Shown piece after piece: positions 11,701-22,400 of a stretch of DNA of 35,348 bases. Position 1 is the first letter of the stretch; each line of letters opens with the position of its first letter. The stretch comes from Tetmemena sp. SeJ-2015 (lineage: Eukaryota; Ciliophora; Spirotrichea; Sporadotrichida; Oxytrichidae): assembly GCA_027382625.1 (NCBI GenBank), contig JAJKFJ010021056.1, positions 1 through 35,348 on the forward strand. The letters are read 5' to 3'. The position numbers and the translations under genes were made by a program. Below the pieces are notes generated by a model. The model did no database searches. It was given only the letters and a program-made list of their open reading frames with translations, and was not told the origin of the DNA.

Positions 11701-13140
11701 TATATTAAATTATAAGTAATTTTAAGTATTTAAAATTGATTAAAGGCTAAAACATAAACATATTAAGTTATATTGATATTTCAAACAAAAGATGATAATT
11801 TATCGCAAGTTCTAATATTACAACAAAATAGAAGTTTTGTATTAGTTTAAAAAAAGAATTTGAGATTATATCCGATAAATTAATGGAAAAAAACTATTTT
11901 AGGATTATTTTATTTCCATAAGCTTTATTTATTTAAAGTAAATTTTTTAATAGTCAATGAAGCTATTATACAGAAAAATGTAGTAAAATTGCTCCACTAT
12001 AATTTATAAAAGGTTTTTACAATTTTCTTAATTAATTTTTAAGCCATTGATTGATGTTGTAGTCTAGTAAATTTTCCTTGCCTAATTTAATTTTATAGAG
12101 TTCAAAAAATTGAAATGATTAATAAATATTAAATAAGAAATAAGAAATGAAATATAATTTAATGCTTATTTTTAATTATAAGTTTATTAGATGCAAGAAA
12201 TTTTTTTTTATTTTTTGATAATTCAAGTATAACTCTTAATTAATTTGAATATATAATGAATTTGACGCTAAAATAAAAGCTATCCCCTATATATTGCTTT
12301 CGGCTCGTTACTCTTCCTTGCATTATTATTTTAGACTTTTTATTTGTCATAAGTTTACATTTCTACTTAAGTAGCCCAAATTCAATAATTAAATTGAAAA
12401 TACAAAGATTATCAAACTCATTTCTAATGCCTAATTTTAAATTTTCATTTCTCTCACTCTTTTATTTAGATTTATACATTTAACTCGTATTTATGTAGCT
12501 TGATAAACTTGCCCTTAGATAAATATTGTAATTTCTGAGGTTCATTAAATAAAGTTTATAAAAACTTTAGAAATTCAAAAGTCTCTCTCCCTTCTTTGCT
12601 GTAATACTCTCTCCTGCTTAGTATCTTATTCAACAGATTAAAGTATTTATCCTTATAATCAATAAATTCTTTTTTCTATAAATCTTTTAAGAAAAATAAA
12701 TTGATTAGAAATTCTTTTAAATAGCTAATATTTTTAAGGATTTAAGTATGTTTCTGTTCTAGATTAATTTAAAATAATTTAGAATAAGTAAAGCTAAAAA
12801 ATAATCACAACAGCCTATTCCTTTATAAGCAATAAGAAATCTACCTCATAATATTCTCAATTCAAATTTGAGCTTCGATACTATTTTCAAGTATTGGAGG
12901 TTGAAGATTTATATTTTAATTTAAGCCCTCACGAGGAACTAAAGAGTTACTTCATGAAATATATCAATATCAAAGTTATTATATATGGTACTTTATTTTT
13001 CATGGTAAATATATTCACCTCAATAAAATATCTTTTTTCCTATTTCGTTTTAATTGCTTAGAATATTCACAAAAAACTTCAATTTCATATATTAGAGCTT
13101 AGATATAAAAATAATAATTGTTTACTTTTTAAAAAGTGTC
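8780..13140. other. Long AT-rich region without a supported gene
   Basis: About 4.3 kb with far lower G+C than the flanking genes, rich in A and T runs. It is more than eight times longer than any other clear intergenic gap here (219-497 bp). Long TGA-free frames exist (for example around 10900-11420 and 12780-13240, plus strand), but at this composition TGA is rare and such frames are expected by chance. I see no tRNA, rRNA or inverted terminal repeats. It could be germline-limited spacer, an origin or centromere-like region, or decayed mobile DNA; the sequence alone does not decide. Confidence 0.6.
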
Positions 13141-14466
13141 TCATAAATTTAATTGGTAGTTATTAAAAATATCTTAGCTTGTAGCTAGGGAGTTCTATGA
13201 AACGTAGCTCCCAGATCTATTGGCTCTAGAATTGCTAATGAAACTGTCCCTGGACTTCCTTGCTGCCCTCTGCTCTTTCCTTTCTTGGTCCTTCGATTTT
13301 TTATCTTTTTATTCCTCGGTCATTAGCGCCTCATCCTAAGTCTATCAAAATCAGTAAGACAAAGTGTGATATATAAAACGGAGATAACAAAGCAATCCCA
13401 TAATTTCTAATAGACTTACCCATTCTGGAGTTTGGACACCTGAGTCATCGATTCTATTACTCTTTAAATGTGTGAGTGGCACTCCATCATAGTCTTGCAT
13501 AAATAACAATAATTAGATGAGATTGAGAAAAGAAATATTCATTGCATATCTGGTATTTCAATCTTGATTAGGAGGGTATCTCTATTGGTGCTAACTAGCC
13601 CCTTCCTCACTTTCTTACGAGTGAACCACTGAAAGCTTGCCGACAGCATCAACACTAGTCCACAAGAAAAGCGAAGGATGAAACGTAGTAGTCTAAGAAA
13701 GATAATCATTCATTCATTCATTCATTGACTATTAAATTTTTGTTAGTCTGACAAACATGAAGATCTGAATGAATTTGAGGCAGCCTATCAGATGCACATC
13801 TTTATTGAGTTCAGCCTGGTGCTGTGGCCACACCCCCAAGGTCATAAGAATTATCTAAAACCTAATCTTTAATGTTAAATCCAAAGTGGTTATTAGATTA
13901 AATCTGATGAATATGTTCGCAGTCATTGCTACTTACAAATGCTGATAGTTCTCTGCAATGGCTGTTCTTTTCGAAATGTAGAAGCCTCGAATCTGATTTT
14001 GAATGTTAAAGCGAATGAGAATTGAGATAGTGCTACTCAGAAGCACGAGTATTTGCCAAGCAAAGACCATCGCATTTTCTTCAAGATCGTCAAACTCATC
14101 ACACATGAAAGATAGGCCTGTCAGGAACATCTAATAAAGGAATCAGAACGGGATAAATCATTGGAATCACTTAAGTAATTGAAACTCCAATCACTTAGAA
14201 GCAATAAAGTCTCTTTCATGATTATGTTTGAAGAATCGCATTTACAGAATAGTTTCTAAAACTTACGATTAGGATGTCTCCCAGAATTAATTTTAATTTA
14301 ATACTTATTTAATTGTTAGAATGAAGAAGTAGTTCATAATGTTGATAGAGTTAATTTTACGAGAATCTGCCAGCTTAAAACCCTCTCGCTGAAATACTTG
14401 CTCCTTGTAATTTTGCTGCTTGGGTCCCTCTGCACTTTAATCATAGTAAGGCTATACTTTAGTCAT
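13141..14466 (-). CDS. Multi-pass membrane protein, about 300 residues
   Basis: Starts at the ATG at 14466 (MTKVQPYYDQSAEGPKQQNY) and ends ..SQDIFNNYQLNL with TGA at 13143-13141. After removing three introns and three IESs it encodes about 302 residues. A hydrophilic N-terminus of about 45 residues is followed by hydrophobic segments: INIMNYFFILTILGDILI; AWQILVLLSSTISILIRF; LFQIILMTLGVW; and LIGCLKFIQIFMFVRLLRF running into LRFSCGLVLMLSASFQWF. The cytoplasmic-looking tail is highly charged (TEEQKDKKSKDQERKEQR) and serine-rich. The stretch with ILIRF, AENYQHLF and a later IFMFVRL loosely recalls the S1-S3 part of small-conductance K+ channels, but I see no pore signature, so I do not assign that function. 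The restored joins are strong evidence that the model is right. Confidence 0.75.
13342..13419 (-). other. GT-AG intron (78 bp)
   Basis: Ends GTAAGT and TTGATAG on the minus strand. Joins ..DSGVQTPEW to TQDEALMTEEQKDKK. Confidence 0.7.
13495..13547 (-). other. Candidate IES, pointer TTGCAT, 47 bp
   Basis: TTGCAT at 13495-13500 and 13542-13547. Removing 47 bp deletes an in-frame TGA and joins ..IKIEIPDMQ to DYDGVPLTHLKSNR. Confidence 0.75.
13689..13749 (-). other. Candidate IES, pointer TAGTCT, 55 bp
   Basis: TAGTCT at 13689-13694 and 13744-13749. Removing 55 bp deletes a TGA and joins ..QIFMFVRL to LRFILRFSCGLVLML within a hydrophobic segment. The segment contains a CATT microsatellite at 13707-13726. 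Confidence 0.75.
13707..13726 (+). repeat. (CATT)5 microsatellite
   Basis: Five perfect CATT units. They lie wholly inside the candidate IES at 13689-13749, so they would not be in the mature gene. Confidence 0.9.
13862..13936 (-). other. GT-AG intron (75 bp)
   Basis: Begins GTAAGT, ends AGATTAG on the minus strand. Joins ..TAIAENYQHL to FQIILMTLGVW. Confidence 0.7.
14131..14266 (-). other. GT-AG intron (136 bp)
   Basis: Begins GTAAGT, ends TTTATTAG on the minus strand; the longest intron in the window. Joins ..ILGDILI to MFLTGLSFMCDEFDD. Its length leaves room for a nested IES. Confidence 0.6.
14285..14314 (-). other. Candidate IES, pointer AATT, 26 bp
   Basis: AATT at 14285-14288 and 14311-14314 in an A/T run. 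Removing 26 bp joins ..NYFFILTI to LGDILI and restores frame inside the first hydrophobic segment. The short AT pointer makes the exact boundary uncertain. Confidence 0.55.
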
Positions 14467-14963
14467 TAAGTTTTATCGTTGACAAGACAAATCAATAAAT
14501 TTAATCTTAAAAGTATACTATTTTTTATAAAATCATTATGGGGGTATCAATAGATTAGAATCTTATAGTTAGGGATTTACACTTCTAGCGAGTACGAAGA
14601 TGAGGTGGACTATTGGAGATCTCGTCAGCGGATCACTTATCATTACCTTGTTTATAATTAAGCAATAATATTATTCATTCATCCTAATTATCAACCCTAA
14701 TAATTAAATTAGATATTAACTTATGCAATTTAGTTAAAATAAACGCAAATAATGAAATTAGATATCAGAAACGAAGTCAGAAAAAATAAAATGAAATTGA
14801 GGGTTTAATTAAATGATTATAATTCTTTAAAGTCATATAAATTTAATAATCTGCATTAACTAATTTCAGATTGGGTTTCCCTTGTAGTTGGATATTCAAG
14901 CATTCCTTGTTCACAAATGTATTAATATTTAAACATATTCAAATCTAAAATTGATTTTGCGAT
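14467..14963. promoter_or_regulatory. Divergent intergenic region between two gene starts
   Basis: About 500 bp separate the minus-strand ATG at 14466 from the plus-strand ATG at 14964, so both promoters should lie here. The stretch is AT-rich with several A/T runs; I cannot point to a defined core promoter element. Confidence 0.5.
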
Positions 14964-17900
14964 ATGTAACTTTACAACTCACCAGAGATATTTGAAGTTT
15001 ATGATCCAGTCAACTACAATTTATGCTATGCTGAATAAAATATCTACCAAAATGCTGAAAATGATAATGAATCTAGAGAGGAGGTCCAACCCAGTGACTA
15101 TTCTGATCTCATTAACTTGCATCTCTAGAAGCTCAAATAGAATAATTATTTCCAACCCCGAGTATCAAGAAAGAAAAAGCAATCTACTTGTAGCAGATAA
15201 GACGTGCTTGAATTTTCAAAATAAAATGCCATCCAAAGATCAAGCAGCCTACCATCAAGAAATAAATCACTGAAGAATTTAAACTAAAGAAGGTGCGAGA
15301 TGAACCCAGAAGAAGAGCAAGAAGAATACAGGATTGAGCCAAACAGTATTTGTAATGACTCTGATGTCGAATCACAGATTGGCTCACATTAGGAATAAGA
15401 TGAAGAGGGTAGCTATATGATGACTGCTAAAGGGAAACTTGGAGGAAAGAAATACTTAAAGCGTAAAAGGACAAAGACGTACTAGCAAACCTGTAGTTAC
15501 TTTAAGAAAAGGAATAAGAAGTTGGTGAACGAGGTTGAAGTTGGTCTATGCTTGATAAGTTAGAAGCGAAAGAAATTGTGCGAGAGCTATTATCCAGTTT
15601 AACAAGCCCCACCTTTAAATCAAATATACTCTGATAGAAGAGCCAGCAGCAGAAAGGTAAATCCAGAGCAAGTTTAATAAAAATAAGGAAGTGAAGATTA
15701 GTAAATGCCTACAGAGGAAGTTCGCTATAAAACTGAGGATCCCATTTAAAGTTCAACCCAATAAAATCAGAAGGATAAGAAAAAGAAGAAAAAGAAAAAG
15801 AGAAGTGAGCTATCTCTGAATAAAAAGAAGCAAAAGACTAAAGAAATGAAGGATGAAGACATAGATATAAAGACTAATAAAATCACTCTTAGAAGCCACT
15901 TACTGCGAATGAAAACAGATGAAGCTAGCTAAGTTGACTCTAAAAAGGCTTCAACAACCAATTTAACTAAGAAGTAGGTTCTAGCGCCACCTTAATACCT
16001 AACTTCTAGATAAAGAGATCTTTAAGAGAAAAAGTTACAAGATTCTTAGAAAAAGAGACAAGAAGAAATTCAAAAATAGCAGTTATAGCTCCAAGAGGAA
16101 AATAGAGAGAAATTAATGCAAGCCAGAAACTCTAATTTTCTAATCATTAGAGATGTTGAGGAAGTGTTTCATCCTCGAGATATTTAAGCTCTTGAATAAA
16201 TAAACGGGAAATCTTTTAAGGACATTCTAATAGATTGGGTCAGACCTATTTGTGATGCGTTTTCTGATAAGGTGAGAGAGATACCTACACCCAAAGAAAC
16301 ATAGCCAATTTAAATTAATCAGCAATCAATTTAGACTAAATTTTGCTAAAAATCAAGAGTCATAGGTGATCCATGCAAGTATGACGAAGTATATAATTTG
16401 CAGTACATACTCAGCTCTGAAGACAAGAACTTTTAGAAATTGATAGGGGTTACAGAAAATATTTTATGCAATTTAATTGATTTATTTGAGAAAACTACTG
16501 GACCTTTTCAACCTAAATAGAGCTATGAGACTGCAAATTTATTTAAGAGTGCCAGGATTTTATACCCAACAAGCTAATCTTAAACTGAGAATGAAGACTC
16601 ACCATATGGAGATTTGCTGCTTGAATCAAAATCATCAATATCAGAGCCCTATGATCCTTCAAAAAGTATTTTACTATATAAATCAAGGAGCAAATAAAGC
16701 ACGACTCCTCCTCCTCCACTAAATAGTTCTTTAACTGAAAATTAGCCAATCACAGATGACTAGATTCTATAGATAATAAACTACTGGAGCAATCTTAGAA
16801 AATAGAGGTAGAATGGTTTGATTCGCTCAAATTGGAGAAGATACGAATATGATGATTCCCAAAAGCGATATGCAATTCAACCTATTTTCAAGGCTAGAAA
16901 GAGGGAATTCATTCAGCAGGTTAGAAAGAACTTAGAGTTTCCCATCCAGAGTAATAGAGCAAATAAAATTCAAGACTCTAGAGTGAGAGATTTGCTCTAA
17001 GAGAATAAAATAAAAGAACTCATTCATAGGATGAATCAATAGCAGGTGTAAAATATCAAAGTACATCAACTTTGCTTTGATTAAATGAATAGTAAGAGAA
17101 AAGTGCTAAGAGATTTAAATTCGGAAATGAATTTAACTCAGGAAGTGGATTGTACTACCATGCCAGATGAATCGATTTACAAATAAGTAAATTCAGAGTG
17201 TGATGAATATTAGACCTCTTTGTCAGAATTGAAAAACTCTTACTAAAATTTAATACTCCAAAAAGAACTCCAAGCTGCACTAGAAGTATATAGTGGGTGT
17301 TCAAATGAAGAAGTCTAAATTTTGCAATAAAAACCAACAAATTTTGACAAGGGAGAAAAGACTAACTTCAAATAAGCAAACTCAACTTACCTAGATAATG
17401 TTTACCTCGAATCCGATTTTAAATTCATAAGGCAATACGATAGCCAACTTAAGCAATATGATTTGAGAAAAGAAATAGAGGCAAAGAGAAGTAATTCTTT
17501 GGGGATATAACAACATTAAACTCATTCAGTTAAAATTGGCAAACTTAAAAATGAAGAAGAGAAAGATGATATTTAAATTTTACCAAATGATGGGGTATCT
17601 GACTCTCCTTCGACTTCATTTCAGACTGAATCTTAAAGCTCAAAAGTCAATTAGGAAGTTGCAAATTAATAATCCAGCACTCTTGGAATTCCAAAGCTTC
17701 AAATACAGCCTAATAAGTACTTCAATCATATCACTTAGCCTAATCCCTCGACTAAGTTATCAGACTCAGTTTCACTTAACTCCCCTTCATTCACAAAGAT
17801 CGATATCTACAACGAGTTTTCTTAGATATCTAGTCCAAGTTCAGCTGAGAATTTGCTTGCAAGTTTATCTAGTGAGAGTATTTTACAGAAGATCAATAAA

Positions 17901-19226
17901 CGAATCGATGAGCTAGTTGAGTAAAAGGTGCAAGAGAAACTGTCAAATATGTTATAGGATTCCTAATTAATTCAAAACCTAGCGAACCGTCAATAGCCTA
18001 ATGAAAAACAGAGTTTTCGTAATGAGACTGAACAGAAATCAATTCCTCATTTAAGTATGGATAATATGACTACCCCTCCTCGCCCTGTAGTTTATTAGAA
18101 AACAAATCAGAATCTAGATCTCATTAAAAATGAAGAGTAGCAAAAATAATAGCAACCCCCTCCTCTTAGGCTTTAGATTCCACAACTTCAAAGCAAGTCA
18201 AAAGCTGAGGTTCAAGATACCCAACCGGAAATATGCCCTTTGAAAAGACTATCCTATCCCTTTATAATAACCAGAGGAGAATACTATCAAGGTCCCTCAA
18301 ATTATTAAAAACAGGACTCAAAGAGAAATTCAATGAATGAAAAGCAAGCAGCAGGAAGCATTTAGAGATAGATAAGCATTCCACTCTGTGAGGCACTCTT
18401 CAGTTGTAAGAATGAATTAGATGAAGATGATTATACTAAACTCCTATAAAAATCTCCACAAAAGAAGAGGAGGAGAAGCAAAAATCTCAAAGCTCCTTTT
18501 CAAGAAGTAAACAAAAGGAGTACTGATACTTAGAATAGCCCAGAATTTAAAAAGCCTCATCCTTTGTTAAAGGTTAGCAAACTTTAAAAATCTGGGGAAT
18601 AAGGATTGACTAATTTTGAATCTCAAATGTGTTAGTAAATGACTGACTTTACTTTTGTTCCCTTATAGTATAATCAGAAATTGATGAATGAGAGAGAAAT
18701 TTCAAGTACAAAATATGATTAAAAGAATGGATTTGAAAGTTACTCCCATCAAGTTAAAGATATTGATAGATAGACTAATGGATAAGTGTAGGGGAATAAA
18801 ATATCTCAGTAGAGTTAAAAGTTGAGTTAAAGTTGCTAAAATTCTGCTGGCTTTACAAATATAAGTTAACCATCACCTAGTGGTATGTGCCAACTGATGC
18901 GAAGGGAGATTTTTTGTAGCTAGAGTGGGAATCTTAAAATTTCCAATAAGTAAAAAGACGATCTAAGTAAGAAAGACACATCTCCTTCAGGAATAATATA
19001 AGTTGATGTTGAGGATGAAAAGATGGAGAGTCATAGAAGCTCCACTCTAATCAGAAATTAGAAGAGCAACAATTGCGAATAAAAGAGAGAAGGACAGCTG
19101 GATAGTAAAGCTGCTTGCCGATATAAAAATGATTCTGTATCTTATAATTCGATGGACCCTTCAAAGCCTACAAGGAAGGTCATATCGAAGAAGATCTATA
19201 AAACATACTACATCAGCTAATTTTGA
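14964..19226 (+). CDS. Large charged low-complexity protein in one unbroken frame
   Basis: ATG at 14964 (MQLYNSPEIFEVYDPVNY) to TGA at 19224-19226: 1,420 codons with no internal TGA and about 95 in-frame TAA/TAG codons read as glutamine. I read every codon. The protein is hydrophilic throughout. A lysine run (DKKKKKKKKK) sits near residue 271. A short coiled coil follows at about 345-385 (LQEKKLQDSQKKRQEEIQ). A more ordered part with KSFKDILIDWVRPICDAF and YNLQYILSSEDKNFQ lies at about 410-500, and a basic helix-like patch (FKARKREFIQQVRKNLEF) near 630-660. The last 500 residues are Ser/Gln/Lys-rich. No transmembrane segment or signal peptide is visible and I recognise no family. Unlike all its neighbours it needs no intron or IES removal. 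Confidence 0.85.
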
Positions 19227-19445
19227 ATTATTTAACCATATATGCAATTGATATCACAAATATAAATTAAAAAGAGTATTTAATTTTTATTAATTCATCA
19301 AGATTAAGGTGCATCGATTCTTAATTGTTTTAACCTATAAATTACCTTATTTTTTCATTAAAGTATAGGGTTATAGAAAGAATTTTAATAGGATTTTTAA
19401 ATAAAAAATTTCGAAATTAAAGTGATCTCCATTAAAATTTTAAGA
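19227..19445. other. Convergent intergenic spacer
   Basis: About 220 bp of AT-rich DNA between two converging stop codons (19224-19226 plus, 19448-19446 minus). It must hold both 3' ends. No structured terminator is seen. Confidence 0.6.
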
Positions 19446-22400
19446 TCATATATGTGCATCCTTAGTGTGTGAAAGCCCTGTAGCACTGTTGGGTTCTTTA
19501 AGAGTAGGACTTGTGATTACTGTGGACTTGAGGAAGAAGACCCTCTGCCTGAACTCATCATAGTATATATTTTATACTAGGTACCTTGCTAATTCCTCTC
19601 TTCTTTGTGGTTCCACTAAGAAAGACCTCGAATCTTTGAGAAGCAAAATAAAAAAATTATATGATAAGTATATGATGAAGCTCTTTTCTCAAGTCAAACT
19701 CTTTGATGTCACTCATGCTTATCATTTTGAGTGTGTCTTTCTAGTAAGTCTTTATTCTCAATACCAGCTCATAGCTTCAACTTAAAATTATGAGATAGTG
19801 TCTATGATGATTATTTTATATAGGGGTTGAGTATTTCAGAGACATCGAAAAGCAAGTCATCTTTCTCGATGTATACAATGAGTCTTTCTGGCTGATGCTT
19901 CTCCACCACATCTGGCACTATGGATTCTGAATTAGTGAGGGAGAAACGGAATCCCCTCTTTATGTCAAAGTTATGCATGGCCGAGAACTGCTTCTGCTCT
20001 GAGGCTACTCCAAGTGGTGGGTCTATGAAATAGACGAAGTAGCGCTTTAAATTACATGAGTGACTGAATAACATGAATTTAATTTGATGTTCTTTGAGGG
20101 AGCCTGTGAGTGGTTAGTAAGAGGCTGGTTGAAGAAAGTGGAAGCATTGAGCTTTGTGAGGTTATCAAGATGAGAGGTAGTTTTTACTACATTATATTTG
20201 TCATCCAGGATCTTGATCCGCATGCGCTTGTCCACCACCCTCTGCACCACGTCCTTCATGATCCTGTCGTTCTTTGCATTCAAAGTGTTTATTTCATCCT
20301 TTGTCAAAATAGTCTCCAACTTGAAGGAGAAATATAAGATTATATTTTATTTAATGAAGGTGAAGCTCTCCTCATAATCAGTTCGCTAGTCAAACAGAAC
20401 GAGCACCCATTCCTTCTCCGCTAGTTCTATGGATTCATACTTCACCTGCACAATAAACTAAAGAGAGTATTCTAGTATAATGATATTTAATAAGGCTGTG
20501 GGAATGACTGGCTGCTGCACCTTGGTTTTGTGGCTCTTGGAAATTACTGATCTTTGTAGTGTTAGGATTGTTGTTGTTGTTGGCTGAATTGCCTCCGTCT
20601 CCCATGCTCATTAAGCTATTGGTGGTTGCTCCCTAACTTAAAAATAATGTAGCATTCTTTAACTAATTAATTTTTTAAACTTGCAGTTGATTGAAGTTTA
20701 TTTTTAAGTGGAGCACCTGTTACAGGGGATAGCCTGTAGACCTTTCGATAGAGCAGTTTAGATGTGTCCACTGGCTTTTCATAGGTCAGTCTTTGAGGAG
20801 TGGGCAGGAAAGCTGTCACGAAGTCAGTTACCACATCAGGCAACTTCTGGAATAGAGAGTAAGAGTCAAAATAGTCAAAAATATTGTATTATATTATATT
20901 ATATTATATTAAGTTTATTAATAAGGAGTCCTTGAATCCAGTGTTGAAGGCAAACTTAAAAGAATTATGACTTATGTAAATTCATTTTTATAACTTAAGT
21001 TCATCCTTGAGACAGAGTAGAGTACTATTATCCTGAGCTTGCTTCTGACAGATGACGTGCTTCTCAGCCAATATCACATCACACAAGCTTTGAGCGAGTT
21101 GAGGTTCCATAATTTAGAGGCGAATCGCTCTCTCTTGTTGAGTGTAGGCTTGGCAGTTCTCCACCAAATACAGCAGTTTCAAGTTGCTCAAGTGAGGGAA
21201 GACAAGATAGCCCAGGAAGACTCTGCTGGATTCTCTTCGAGTGTCTATCATCACAGAGGTTGAGATTTGCTCTTAGGAGGAGGGACTTGTGAACACTATT
21301 TAAATGGAGTTAAATAGTCTGTCTGCTGTAACAGAGACCTCTAAGAATACACTCTGCTCATTTTGCTTTGTGAAGGGGAGCTTCACCTCAACATTCTTAG
21401 CAAACAGCAAGTTATTGTGGTCATTGAGAGCAGCCTTGAGATTGCCTTGCCAAAGCTCTATCTTATCTTGGTAAATGGAGGTCTTTTGATAGCCCAACTG
21501 TTATATGGGCATGATGTTGTCAGCATTTTCTAATCCCTACATAAGAGAGCACTCCAGACTGCTCTTTGCAACTTATATCAGGAACTCCTAAGTATAAAAG
21601 CTTATATGGTACATTATCGCTTATATTATTCATAATCCTTGTCTACTCTATTCTCGATCTGATTCAGTTTATCTGTTCTGAGCACATGCTGCCACTGAAT
21701 ATGACTTGCAGGTTCAAGCAGCATGAACACTATGCAGTGAGGGAAGGACTGCTCGACAATTGCCAGCACCATCCCATCCCGCATGAACTTGTTCTCCTCA
21801 TAGTCTTAGTGCATTTGCTGGATCACGTTGAATCTCTCGATGAGTAACTTCTTGCCAGTCGAGTGAGCCTAAGAGTAGAACTCTGCCCTGAAAATTGAAG
21901 CTGGTTGCTCTATGCAGAACAACTCTAGCACGTACTTCTTGTGAGTGTTCGAGTTCTGAGCAGAAGCAAATGGAGTCGAGGCTGAAACTTAATGGGAAGT
22001 GTCACCTGCGTTGGATTACAAGAATTTAAAGTTAGTTTTGAGTTATTAAGGATTATGCGGACTGGTTCGTGAACACGGAGCTGTTTGCAGACTTAAGGGA
22101 TAGATGAATTATAATATGACGATGCATGTATGATAGCTCAAAGAGCTTTAGATCATATCTCTTATCTGAGAAGTCTTTCTCTATGTTGAGAAGAAGCTTC
22201 CTAGTCACTTATATAGTAAAGAGAGAGAGGATAAATTAATTGCAGACTTCAATCTGAGGGAGACTAGTTTTGTAGATGAGATGGTCTGGGTCTTCGATCT
22301 GTCCTGACTTGCTAACAAACCTTGAGCCACTGAGTTTAAAGTACTACTCAAGTTTAACTCTGTCTTCTAAGCGGCTCCTAAGGTGAGAAATTGAAAGCTG

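Noticed and set aside
8780..13140. Search for tRNA, rRNA or transposon ends
   Set aside because: No B-box-like tRNA motif with a matching cloverleaf, no conserved rRNA blocks and no terminal inverted repeats were visible.
12780..13240. Plus-strand open frame with hydrophobic stretches
   Set aside because: It overlaps the C-terminus of the well-supported minus-strand membrane protein gene antisense, has no clear start, and is within chance expectation for the composition.
19480..19780. Plus-strand reading with CDYCGLEEEDPLPEL and a later HAYHFECVF, resembling a zinc finger
   Set aside because: The minus strand of the same stretch carries the C-terminus of the giant gene and a pointer-flanked IES. 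The plus reading needs its own splicing to stay open and has no start.
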